From JBPOFM01 sp041391925 (GTDB lineage Bacteria; Bacteroidota; Bacteroidia; Flavobacteriales; Flavobacteriaceae), in assembly GCA_041391925.1 (NCBI GenBank), contig JAWKNA010000007.1, positions 248,001-312,000 on the forward strand: a stretch of DNA of 64,000 bases, given 5' to 3'. This document shows positions 1 through 7,959 of this stretch, piece after piece; the stretch's first letter is position 1, and each line of letters starts with the position of its first letter. A program made the position numbers and the translations under genes. The notes under the pieces are model-generated. The model was not told the origin of the DNA, did no database searches, and worked only from the letters and a program-made list of their open reading frames with translations.

Positions 1-208
1 TGTAATCGTCATGAGAAATTTCAATGTATTGTTTGTTATCAATCCAACCTTCATATTTGTCATAAGCAAGACGAATTTTACTCCATGATTTGCGCTGTTC
101 CAATACTTTAAAAAATTCACCATACAATACTTGCGAAACTAGTTCTGAAGTGTCTGAAGGCTCTAATTTTAAGGGAACAATGCTTAAGTTACAGATTCCG
201 TATTGCAT
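1..208 (-). CDS. NlpC/P60 (C40) peptidase, N-terminal fragment with SH3 domain
   Basis: The 69 visible codons begin at an ATG (206-208, minus strand) with MQYGICNLSIVPL and continue with an SH3-like stretch containing EPSDTSELVSQVLYGE and YEGWIDNKQY. This matches the bacterial SH3 domain found at the start of flavobacterial C40 peptidases, which cut peptide stems of peptidoglycan. The catalytic NlpC/P60 domain (Cys-His) would lie beyond the left edge and cannot be checked. The gene starts 8 bases after the thiolase stop on the same strand, so the two are probably cotranscribed. The family call rests on the SH3 domain only. Confidence 0.7.
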   Translation of the reverse strand, partial: MQYGICNLSIVPLKLEPSDTSELVSQVLYGEFFKVLEQRKSWSKIRLAYDKYEGWIDNKQYIEISHDDY

Positions 209-216
209 TCAGCCAA

Positions 217-1395
217 TTAATTTCGTTCTATGACAATTGCTGAGGCTCCACCACCACCATTGCAGATGGCAGCAGCACCCAATTTGGCATTGTTTTGCTC
301 TAATACATTAATCAATGTGATGATGATTCTGACCCCTGAGCATCCAAGTGGGTGACCAAGAGAAACTGCACCTCCATTAACATTGACATTTTTATCTGTG
401 AGGCCCAGAAGTTTCATGTTGGCCAAACCAACCACAGAAAATGCTTCATTGAACTCAAAGAAATCAATATCCTTAATTGAAACTCCTGCTTTGTCAAGAG
501 CTTTAGGTAAAGCTTTGGCGGGTGCTGTGGTAAACCATTTTGGTTCATGAGCCGCATCGGCATAACCTTTAATAGTTGCAAGTGGTTTTAAGCCCAGTTC
601 ATTAGCTTTTTCTTTGCTCATCAACACAACTGCTCCAGCTCCATCATTGATGGTTGAGGCATTGGCGGCTGTAACTGTACCTTCTTTGGTAAAAGCAGGT
701 CGGAGAGATGGAATTTTATCTAAAAACACATTAGTATATTCCTCATCTTTTTCAACCATAACAGGCTCACCACGTCTTTGTGGTACTTCAACTGGGACAA
801 CTTCATTATTAAATTTTCCAGACTCCCAAGCGGCAGCAGAACGTTTGTAAGATTGAATAGCAAATGCATCTTGGTCTTCACGGGAGAAATTATATTCTGT
901 GGCACACGCATCTGCACAGACTCCCATTGCATTTTGATCATATGCATCAACCAAACCATCTTTTTGCATTCCGTCTTCTAAAGTTGTGGGGCCAAATTTT
1001 GTTCCAGTCCTTGCATGAAAATAATGAGGAATCAAGCTCATGTTTTCCATTCCACCAGCGACTACAATGTCCGCGTCGCCTAGCGCTATAGCCTGTGCAC
1101 CTTGCATTACGGCTTTCATTCCAGAAGCACAAACTTTGTTCACGGTAGTACATGGAACTGTATTGGGAATTCCTGCATAAATTGCCGATTGTCTTGCTGG
1201 AGCTTGTCCTTCACCTGCCTGAACCACATTTCCCATCAATACTTCTTGAACCATTTCTGGTTTTAAATTGATTTTTTCCAATGCTCCTTTTATCGCCACA
1301 GCTCCCAATCGAGGTGCTGGAATTGTTGATAATGCTCCCATAAAACTTCCTATTGGAGTTCTTGCTGCTGAAACAATGACAACCTCTTTGCTCAT
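217..1395 (-). CDS. acetyl-CoA C-acyltransferase (thiolase)
   Basis: A full-length thiolase of 392 residues, the usual length of the type II family. It condenses two acetyl-CoA to acetoacetyl-CoA or cleaves 3-ketoacyl-CoA in beta-oxidation, in the cytoplasm. The nucleophile is Cys89 in VNKVCASGMKA; the NEAF motif, GHPLGCSG (with the His) and the C-terminal CNGGGGAS containing the second catalytic Cys are all present. The ATG start gives the standard N-terminus SKEVVIVSAARTPIG. It is followed after 8 bases by the NlpC/P60 gene. A -7 match TAATTTTG lies at 1423-1430 on this strand. Biosynthetic and degradative thiolases cannot be separated from sequence, so no gene symbol is given. Confidence 0.93.
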   Translation of the reverse strand: MSKEVVIVSAARTPIGSFMGALSTIPAPRLGAVAIKGALEKINLKPEMVQEVLMGNVVQAGEGQAPARQSAIYAGIPNTVPCTTVNKVCASGMKAVMQGAQAIALGDADIVVAGGMENMSLIPHYFHARTGTKFGPTTLEDGMQKDGLVDAYDQNAMGVCADACATEYNFSREDQDAFAIQSYKRSAAAWESGKFNNEVVPVEVPQRRGEPVMVEKDEEYTNVFLDKIPSLRPAFTKEGTVTAANASTINDGAGAVVLMSKEKANELGLKPLATIKGYADAAHEPKWFTTAPAKALPKALDKAGVSIKDIDFFEFNEAFSVVGLANMKLLGLTDKNVNVNGGAVSLGHPLGCSGVRIIITLINVLEQNNAKLGAAAICNGGGGASAIVIERN

Positions 1396-1422
1396 TTTGT
1401 ATGCGTTTAAATTTTATGACTG

Positions 1423-1430
1423 CAAAATTA
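1423..1430 (-). promoter_or_regulatory. candidate -7 element of the thiolase promoter
   Basis: TAATTTTG on the minus strand fits the Bacteroidota -7 consensus TAnnTTTG and lies 28 bases before the thiolase ATG. The nearest upstream TTG is 25 bases away, slightly beyond the usual spacing, so the -33 half is weak. Confidence 0.35.
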
Positions 1431-1495
1431 ATCATTTTTTCACAGAATTTAGAATCAAAACTCGATTATAACCAAACAAGAATCGTTATATTTAT

Positions 1496-1503
1496 TACTT
1501 TTG
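1496..1503 (+). promoter_or_regulatory. candidate -7 element of the pgpH promoter
   Basis: TACTTTTG matches TAnnTTTG and ends 22 bases before the PgpH ATG. No TTG sits at the proper distance upstream. The identical octamer occurs before the E1 dehydrogenase gene at 62426. Confidence 0.35.
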
Positions 1504-1525
1504 AAGGACTATTCAAACATTTTTA

Positions 1526-3568
1526 ATGAACGAAATAATCAATAAATGGTATCGTAATCATGCACTTGTTTATAAAGCGCTTTTATTCATATCTACAACC
1601 TTCTTAATTGTCTATCTATTCCCCAAAAGCGGCAAATTCAAATATAATTTTGATAGGGGAAAACCTTGGCAATCCGAAAATCTCTACGCTCCATTTGATT
1701 TTGCAATTAAAAAGTCTGATGAAGAATTGAAAAAGGAAAGAGACGCGATTTCAAAAAATAGCACTGTTTATTTCTCATATAAGAATGAAGTGAAAGATGA
1801 TGTTTTTGAAAATTATGATACTAAATTCGGAAATGTCTTTAATGATGTAGAGGGAGACAAATCCAAATTATACAATGCTGGAAAAGCTATTTTAAAAGAT
1901 ATTTATCAATATGGAGTGATAGAGGAAAATTACAATTATCCTCCAGACAAAAAAGTAATCCTCCTTGAAGATCAAAAACAAAAAAACATCACAACGTATG
2001 AAGAACTGGTAAAAACGGAAACATTGCGGGTCAATCTTGAAAAAGCCATAGATGATAAAGGCTACACGCAATATAAGACGATATTTTTATCACTTTTTTT
2101 TGATGTTATCAATCCCAACCTAACATTAAACAAATCGATTACCAACAATGCACTCAAAGAAGAAATGGAAACTATTTCTTCCACACGCGGAAGTATTGAA
2201 AATGGCACTTTGATTATTTCAAAGGGAGAATTGGTTGAGGGTAATAAATTCGATATATTAAAATCCTTGGAGTCAGAATATGAATCCCAGGTTTGGAGTA
2301 AGAAAAATTATGTTTGGGTTACCGTTGCCTATGTGCTATTGGTAGCTTTAGCCTTATTAATGCTGCTTCTTTTTTTAAGAAAATATCGCATAGAGGTGTT
2401 TTTGGATAACACAAAGGTAACCTTTATATTTTTCAATATTTTCTTGATGATATTATTGACAACACTCATCATCAATTATAATTCTAAATATGTTTACGTA
2501 GTACCTTTGTGTGTACTTCCTTTGGTTTTAAAGGCTTTTTTTGATGCTCGTCTTGGTCTTTTTTCGCATGTATTGACGGTATTGCTTTTGGGTTTTATAG
2601 TACCTAATAGCTATGAGTACATGTTTTTACAAATCATTGCTGGAATCGTCACCATACTTACGGTATCAGAATTATATAAACGTGCTAATCTATTCATTTC
2701 AGTTGGGCAAATTACTTTGGTATATATTATTGCATATTTCGCATTTTTTGTTATCCATGAAGGAAATATATTGGAAATCAAAGTTGAAACTTTTGGTTTG
2801 TTTATTCTCTGTGGCTTAGCAACATTGTTTGTGCAGCCTTTGATTTATGTATATGAGAAATTGTTCGGATTGGTATCTGATGTTTCATTATTGGAATTAT
2901 CTGATACAAACACCAATTTATTGAAAGAGCTCTCCAATAAAGCTCCTGGAACTTTCCACCATTCATTAAATGTCGCAAATTTGGCTGAAGCTTCGGCGAA
3001 TGAGATAGGCGCAAATGCCATGTTGGTAAGGGTAGGAGCATTGTATCATGACATCGGGAAGATGAAAAACCCAACCTATTTTACCGAAAACCAATCCACA
3101 GGACTTAATCCACATGATGAATTGTCTTCGAAAGAAAGTGCGGCCATCATCATCAATCATGTCATCGACGGTATAGAGATAGCAAAAAAGAGCAACCTAC
3201 CGGATAGGGTTATAGATTTTATAAGGACTCATCATGGAACGAGTGTGGTTTATTACTTTTACATGAAACAAAAAGAGTTCCATGCATTAACTACCGATGA
3301 AGATTACCGTTACCCAGGACCCAAACCATTCAGCAAGGAAACTGCCATTTTGATGATGTGTGACAGCGTTGAAGCGGCTTCCAAAAGCTTGAAAAATCCT
3401 TCTTCGACCAAAATCAATCAATTTGTTGAAAGCATTATCAATAAACAAATGGAAACAGGTCAGTTTCTAAATGCCAACATTACTTTCAAGGAAATAGAAT
3501 CCATCAAGAAAATCCTCAAGAGCAAATTGGCTAATATCTTCCATTTAAGGATAGAATATCCCGAATAA
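1526..3568 (+). CDS. PgpH-type 7TM-HD domain phosphodiesterase
   Basis: A 680-residue membrane protein with the 7TMR-HDED architecture: a membrane anchor at about residues 17-33, an extracytoplasmic segment to about 260, a bundle of membrane helices from about 264 to 430 and a cytoplasmic HD domain. The HD metal site is visible as FHHSLNVANLA near 477 and YHDIGKMKNP with the HD pair at 508-509, followed by HHGT near 572. Proteins of this build (PgpH) hydrolyse the second messenger c-di-AMP to pApA. The activity here is inferred from family. It is a single gene facing away from the thiolase. Confidence 0.88.
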   Translation: MNEIINKWYRNHALVYKALLFISTTFLIVYLFPKSGKFKYNFDRGKPWQSENLYAPFDFAIKKSDEELKKERDAISKNSTVYFSYKNEVKDDVFENYDTKFGNVFNDVEGDKSKLYNAGKAILKDIYQYGVIEENYNYPPDKKVILLEDQKQKNITTYEELVKTETLRVNLEKAIDDKGYTQYKTIFLSLFFDVINPNLTLNKSITNNALKEEMETISSTRGSIENGTLIISKGELVEGNKFDILKSLESEYESQVWSKKNYVWVTVAYVLLVALALLMLLLFLRKYRIEVFLDNTKVTFIFFNIFLMILLTTLIINYNSKYVYVVPLCVLPLVLKAFFDARLGLFSHVLTVLLLGFIVPNSYEYMFLQIIAGIVTILTVSELYKRANLFISVGQITLVYIIAYFAFFVIHEGNILEIKVETFGLFILCGLATLFVQPLIYVYEKLFGLVSDVSLLELSDTNTNLLKELSNKAPGTFHHSLNVANLAEASANEIGANAMLVRVGALYHDIGKMKNPTYFTENQSTGLNPHDELSSKESAAIIINHVIDGIEIAKKSNLPDRVIDFIRTHHGTSVVYYFYMKQKEFHALTTDEDYRYPGPKPFSKETAILMMCDSVEAASKSLKNPSSTKINQFVESIINKQMETGQFLNANITFKEIESIKKILKSKLANIFHLRIEYPE

Positions 3569-3598
3569 TCAATAGCGGATAAAAAATTAAAAAAATTG

Positions 3599-3629
3599 TT
3601 GTGTTCTTACTAATGAAAACTTACATTTG
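3599..3629 (+). promoter_or_regulatory. promoter of the tRNA operon
   Basis: TTG at 3599-3601, 20 bases of spacer, then TACATTTG at 3622-3629. This is a full match to the Bacteroidota -33/-7 promoter (TTG-N17-23-TAnnTTTG) and the best in the window. Transcription should start near 3634, about 30 bases before tRNA-Ser. The leader holds two overlapping palindromes, AGAACGTTCT (3644-3653) and TTCTTTAAAGAA (3650-3661). Confidence 0.75.
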
Positions 3630-3665
3630 CATCCGCATTTAAGAGAACGTTCTTTAAAGAATTTA

Positions 3666-3750
3666 GGAGAGTTGCCAGAGTGGTTAATGGAGCAGTTTGC
3701 TAAACTGTCGACGGGAAACTGTCGCGTGGGTTCGAATCCCACACTCTCCG
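3666..3750 (+). tRNA. tRNA-Ser (anticodon GCT)
   Basis: An 85-base class II tRNA with long variable arm. The acceptor arms GGAGAGT (3666-3672) and ACTCTCC (3743-3749) pair, the discriminator is G3750, and the T arm is GTGGG-TTCGAAT-CCCAC. The anticodon loop TTGCTAA places GCT at 3699-3701, reading AGC/AGU. CCA is not encoded. First gene of a three-tRNA operon. Confidence 0.97.
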
Positions 3751-3768
3751 CAATTTTTGATAACCATT

Positions 3769-3843
3769 CGGGGTGTAGCGTAGCCCGGTTATCGCGCCGC
3801 GTTTGGGACGCGGAGGTCGCAGGTTCGAATCCTGCCACCCCGA
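3769..3843 (+). tRNA. tRNA-Pro (anticodon TGG)
   Basis: Acceptor strands CGGGGTG (3769-3775) and CACCCCG (3836-3842) pair, with discriminator A3843. The anticodon stem CCGCG/CGCGG encloses the loop TTTGGGA with TGG at 3804-3806. The T arm is GCAGG-TTCGAAT-CCTGC. No encoded CCA. It lies 18 bases after tRNA-Ser. Confidence 0.97.
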
Positions 3844-3873
3844 CTTTCAGGATTAAGGTTTTAATTCTTGAAT

Positions 3874-3947
<74 letters not shown>

Positions 3948-3956
3948 CTGCAAAAT

Positions 3957-3988
3957 AAAAAGCAAGACTGTGAATGTCTTGCTTTTTT
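3957..3988. terminator. bidirectional intrinsic terminator between the tRNAs and ferritin
   Basis: A 12-bp stem (AAAAAGCAAGAC with GTCTTGCTTTTT), a 7-base loop and T-runs on both strands. It ends the tRNA operon on the plus strand and can also end the convergent ferritin transcript, whose stop is at 4012. Confidence 0.85.
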
Positions 3989-4011
3989 AGTTAAATAGAA
4001 TGTCAAATCAT

Positions 4012-4566
4012 TTATTCAGGCTTTTCCATTGTCGCATTACGAGCCAAAGGAACTTCATCAGGGGCTTTTTCCAATTGGCTATCTAAATTGAACAAGGATT
4101 CATGAGTGGCTTTCGGACCTCCTGCAATTTTAAGTTTATCCAGTAAGTCCATGACCAATTTCTCTTCCTCAATCTGTTCTTTTACGAACCATTGGGCAAA
4201 ATTATAAGTTGCCCAATCTTTTTCATCATGCGATAAATTGACAATTCCATAAATGGCCGTGGTATTGTCAACTTCATGCTTGAAAGTTTTTTCAAAACAG
4301 TCCTGAAGATTTTTAGGGTTTGCTGGAGGGGCTTTGATGGCTTCTATCTTAACGGTACCACCGCGTTCCATTATATATTGCATCACTTTCATCATATGAT
4401 TGCGTTCCTCTTGTGAGTGTCTAAATAAATAATTGGCTATTCCGCTAAAACCTTCGCTATCTGCCCAACATCCATAGGACAAATATATTTGAGATGCCTC
4501 TGCTTCTTTTGTGACCTGTTTGTTCAAAATGGCCTCTACTTTTTTTGATAATCTGTTTGTATCCAT
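4012..4566 (-). CDS. ferritin (non-haem)
   Basis: A 184-residue ferritin that would form the 24-subunit iron-storage shell in the cytoplasm. Ferroxidase-site residues line up with E. coli FtnA: Glu21, Glu54 and His57 in QEERNHM, Glu98 in FKHEVD, and the Glu-rich KEQIEEEK at 129-136. The motif YNFAQWFV before the last cluster is also as in FtnA. No haem-binding Met of bacterioferritins is evident, so ferritin is preferred over Bfr. Single gene, convergent with the tRNA operon and divergent from the PNPOx-fold gene across 207 bases of AT-rich DNA. An iron-responsive site is possible there but none was recognised. Confidence 0.93.
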   Translation of the reverse strand: MDTNRLSKKVEAILNKQVTKEAEASQIYLSYGCWADSEGFSGIANYLFRHSQEERNHMMKVMQYIMERGGTVKIEAIKAPPANPKNLQDCFEKTFKHEVDNTTAIYGIVNLSHDEKDWATYNFAQWFVKEQIEEEKLVMDLLDKLKIAGGPKATHESLFNLDSQLEKAPDEVPLARNATMEKPE

Positions 4567-4773
4567 AGTGGTTTAAATTTTTATAAAATTAATCAAAACT
4601 GTAGTTTTACTTAACTCTTTATGGGACAATATTAACTTAAATAAAAATATAGTAAGAGATAAAGGTTTATGAGATATAATTTTAATGATTTGCATTACGA
4701 ATGTTTTTTGTTGTTTATTAATTTTATTTAAATATTAAACAAAATAGAACATATTAATTCTAAATCTAAAAAA

Positions 4774-5274
4774 ATGAGCAGAGAAAATTTATATAACATC
4801 GAGGCCAAAAAGAAAATAAAAGAAATGGCTGAAGCAATCGATTTTGCTATGATGGCAACTAATTTAAAACAAACTCCATTGCACATGGTACCTATGAGCA
4901 CCAAAAAAGTTGATGATCAAGGTAATATTTGGTTTTTGAGCAACAAGAATAGCAATCATAATGAAAACCTTTTGAGCAATCCAAATTTGCATTTGATCTA
5001 CTCAAACAAAGGCGATATGCAATTTTTGAATGTTTATGGAATGGCCACAATCACCACAGATCAAAAAATTATTGATGAGCTTTATGGAAAGGCTGATGAT
5101 ACATGGTTTGAGGGAAAAGATGATCCAAACATTACTGCAATTTCGGTAAAACCAACGGAAGCCTATTATTGGGATCCAAAAGACAATAAATTGGTGACAT
5201 TGATCAAAATGGGTGTTGGAGCCATCACTGGCAATGAACCAGATTTAATGGATCAAGGGAAAATGAAACTATAA
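4774..5274 (+). CDS. pyridoxamine 5'-phosphate oxidase-fold flavoprotein (general stress protein 26-like)
   Basis: A 166-residue protein of the PNPOx-like split-barrel family. The core FAMMATNLKQTPLHMVPMS and the strand NIWFLSNKNSNHNENL are characteristic of the GS26-like branch, whose members bind FMN, FAD or F420 and often respond to stress. It lacks the signature of true PdxH, so pyridoxal synthesis is unlikely. Monocistronic: its stop codon runs straight into a 17-bp terminator hairpin. The physiological substrate is not known. Confidence 0.8.
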   Translation: MSRENLYNIEAKKKIKEMAEAIDFAMMATNLKQTPLHMVPMSTKKVDDQGNIWFLSNKNSNHNENLLSNPNLHLIYSNKGDMQFLNVYGMATITTDQKIIDELYGKADDTWFEGKDDPNITAISVKPTEAYYWDPKDNKLVTLIKMGVGAITGNEPDLMDQGKMKL

Positions 5275-5315
5275 AAAAATAAGACTCGAATCTCATTTTC
5301 GAGTCTTATTTTTTT
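5274..5315 (+). terminator. intrinsic terminator after the PNPOx-fold gene
   Basis: A perfect 17-bp stem (arms 5274-5290 and 5298-5314) with 7-base loop TCTCATT, ending in seven T. It separates this gene from the repair cassette, whose first start is 30 bases further on. Confidence 0.9.
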
Positions 5316-5344
5316 CACTTATCTTATTTCAAAAATCATTCTGT

Positions 5345-6370
5345 TTGAAACTGGTAAAATTCACAAAAAAGGGCATCTATTGTATTCCAGGGAAATTCTA
5401 TTTGGACCCTTGGCTACCTGTAGATTCTGCGGTCATTTCTCACGGGCACGCCGACCACGCACGCTGGGGAATGAAGCATTATTTGTGTCAGACGGATTCA
5501 AAAGCCATCTTAAAGCATCGTATAGGGCCTGACATCTCGATAGAAAGTTTGCCGTACAATGTTCAGAAGTCCATCAACGGCGTTTTGGTAAGTTTTCATC
5601 CTGCCGGTCACGTCATTGGTTCGGCTCAAATTCGATTGGAATACAAAGGTTTTATTGTTGTTTTTACTGGTGATTATAAGGTGAAAGACGACCATTTGAC
5701 AATTCCTTTTGAACCTATCAAATGTCACGAATTCATTACAGAAAGCACTTTTGGGTTGCCCATTTATAACTGGTTGAGTGAAGCTGAAATCCAGCAACAA
5801 ATGCACAATTGGGTCAAGCTCAATAAATCCCATAATCGTACAAGCGTCTTTATCGGCTATTCTTTAGGAAAAGCGCAGCGTATTATGAAATTAATGGAGG
5901 GTGTAGACGAACTGTTCGTTCATAGTGCTATTCATAATTTGAACAACGCCATTGAAAGTTCGGGGATTCAACTGCCTGAATCTACATTATTGGAGTACGA
6001 TTTCAAGAAGAAAATGCTTCAGAATAAAATCGTGATTTTGCCTCCAGCTCTGTTAGGTTCAAGATTGTTGAAAAAAATACCAAATGCAGCGACTGCCATT
6101 TGTTCTGGTTGGATGCAAATTCGTGGAAACCGACGATGGAAATCCGTGGATGCTGGTTTTGCAGTAAGTGACCACGCCGATTGGAATGGTTTGCTTTCTG
6201 CCGTAAAAGCCACTGAAGCTGAAAAAGTCTACGTCACGCACGGAAGTCAGGCGACATTTTCGAAATATTTGAACGAAATAGGTATAGAGTCTTACGAAGT
6301 CAAAACCGAATACGGCATCGAAGAGCAAGAGAAAGAAGATTCAAAAACCATCAAAACTGAAACAGAATGA
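5345..6370 (+). CDS. ligase-associated DNA exonuclease (MBL fold / beta-CASP-like)
   Basis: A 341-residue metallo-beta-lactamase-fold nuclease. The metal-binding motif ISHGHADHAR occupies residues 31-40, followed by FTGDYK, ESTFGLP and the late SDHADWNG, the layout of SNM1/Artemis-like DNA exonucleases. The family is defined by its genomic link to an ATP-dependent ligase (TIGR04122 type), and that ligase follows here with a 4-base ATGA overlap. The start is a TTG at 5345; no ATG lies between the upstream terminator and the conserved N-terminus KLVKFTKKGIYC. First gene of a four-gene DNA-repair operon. The last 20 residues are charged and probably disordered. Confidence 0.9.
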   Translation: MKLVKFTKKGIYCIPGKFYLDPWLPVDSAVISHGHADHARWGMKHYLCQTDSKAILKHRIGPDISIESLPYNVQKSINGVLVSFHPAGHVIGSAQIRLEYKGFIVVFTGDYKVKDDHLTIPFEPIKCHEFITESTFGLPIYNWLSEAEIQQQMHNWVKLNKSHNRTSVFIGYSLGKAQRIMKLMEGVDELFVHSAIHNLNNAIESSGIQLPESTLLEYDFKKKMLQNKIVILPPALLGSRLLKKIPNAATAICSGWMQIRGNRRWKSVDAGFAVSDHADWNGLLSAVKATEAEKVYVTHGSQATFSKYLNEIGIESYEVKTEYGIEEQEKEDSKTIKTETE

Positions 6371-7959
6371 AGCATTTTTCAGATTTGATAAGTTCAATAG
6401 AAATCACCAATAAAACCAATGCAAAAATTGATGCTTTGGTTGATTATTTCAATACAGCTTCTGATAAGGATAAACTTTGGGTGATTACGCTTTTTACAGG
6501 GAAGCGTCCGCCACGACCCGTCAAAACCGCGTTGATGCGACAATGGTGTAGGGAGATTACTGGTTATCCTGAATGGTTGTTTTTGGAAAGTTATAGCAAT
6601 GTTGGCGATTTGGCTGAAACGATTGCATTGATGTTGCCAGACCCAACACATCATATTGAGAAATCATTGGATGAGTGGATGAAGGAGCTCAAAAAATTGA
6701 CTTCAAAATCGGACGAAGAAAAAAAGCAGTATGTTCTGAACGCTTGGTCGGGTTTGCAAATGCAGGAACGCTTTATATTCAACAAATTGATTGGAGGAAG
6801 CTTCAGAATTGGAGTTTCAAAGAAAACACTTGTTAATGCTTTGGCAAAATATTCTGGGATTGATGCCAATCAATTGATGCATAGCATTATCGGTAATTGG
6901 GATATGAGTTCCATTTCTTTTGATGACTTATTGCAAGGCGAACATATCAATTATGACAATTCAAAACCCTATCCATTCTGTTTGGCTTACGCATTAGAAA
7001 AAGAATTGCAGGATTTGGGAAATCGGAAGGATTGGCAAGTGGAGTACAAATGGGATGGTATTCGTGGGCAAATCGTTAAGCGTAATGATGAAATTTTCAT
7101 CTGGTCGCGTGGCGAGGAATTGGTGACGTCTCAATTTCCAGAATTGGTGGAGGCAATGGAAGTTTTTGATGATGATTTCGTCATTGATGGAGAAATTTTG
7201 GCACTAAAAGACAATGCTGTGCTCCTGTTCAATGATTTGCAAAAACGTTTGAATCGAAAAACCATCAGTAAAAAGCTATTGGAAGAAGTGCCTATCGGGT
7301 TTTATGTCTATGATTTGATGGAATGGAATGGCGAAGATATTCGGGAAAAGCCAATGAGTTATCGACGTGATTTACTCGAAAAATTATTTTCTTCGGAAAG
7401 AAGAGCGCCACACACGGTTTTGTCAGAAATTATAGAATTTGAGGAATGGAACGACTTAAACGACATCAGAGAAAAAGCTCGAGAATTCAATAGCGAAGGG
7501 TTGATGCTCAAGCAGAAAAATTCACCGTATCACACTGGCAGAAAAAAAGGCGATTGGTGGAAATGGAAAGTCGACCCATTGACGATTGATGCCGTAATGA
7601 TTTACGCTCAAAAGGGTAGTGGTAGGCGAAGTTCAAAATACACAGATTACACCTTTGCAGTCAAAACAGATGATGGCTTGGTAACAGTTGCAAAAGCCTA
7701 TTCTGGATTGACGGATAAAGAAATATCCGAGATTACACGTTTTGTGAATAAAAATGCCATTGAAAAATTTGGACCTGTACGAACAGTGAAACCAGAATTG
7801 GTATTCGAAATTGCTTTTGAAGGCATCGCTTTCAGCAATCGGCATAAATCTGGAGTTGCATTAAGATTTCCACGGATTTCAAGATGGCGAAAAGATAAAC
7901 CAGTGGATGAAATTGACACGATTGAAGATGTCAAAAAACTAATAACCGACCCAAGTTGA
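6367..7959 (+). CDS. ATP-dependent DNA ligase of the ligase-associated repair cassette
   Basis: A 530-residue ATP-dependent ligase, additional to the NAD-dependent LigA expected for replication. Order: an N-terminal DNA-binding domain (about 1-195), a nucleotidyltransferase domain with motif I EYKWDGIRG (adenylated Lys228), DGEIL, FYVYDLM and GLMLKQKNSPY, then an OB-fold domain ending about residue 510. It seals nicks by transferring AMP to the 5' phosphate. Overlaps of 4 bases with both neighbours imply translational coupling. This corresponds to the TIGR04120 ligase found together with the exonuclease, Lhr-like helicase and PdeM. Confidence 0.92.
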   Translation: MKHFSDLISSIEITNKTNAKIDALVDYFNTASDKDKLWVITLFTGKRPPRPVKTALMRQWCREITGYPEWLFLESYSNVGDLAETIALMLPDPTHHIEKSLDEWMKELKKLTSKSDEEKKQYVLNAWSGLQMQERFIFNKLIGGSFRIGVSKKTLVNALAKYSGIDANQLMHSIIGNWDMSSISFDDLLQGEHINYDNSKPYPFCLAYALEKELQDLGNRKDWQVEYKWDGIRGQIVKRNDEIFIWSRGEELVTSQFPELVEAMEVFDDDFVIDGEILALKDNAVLLFNDLQKRLNRKTISKKLLEEVPIGFYVYDLMEWNGEDIREKPMSYRRDLLEKLFSSERRAPHTVLSEIIEFEEWNDLNDIREKAREFNSEGLMLKQKNSPYHTGRKKGDWWKWKVDPLTIDAVMIYAQKGSGRRSSKYTDYTFAVKTDDGLVTVAKAYSGLTDKEISEITRFVNKNAIEKFGPVRTVKPELVFEIAFEGIAFSNRHKSGVALRFPRISRWRKDKPVDEIDTIEDVKKLITDPS

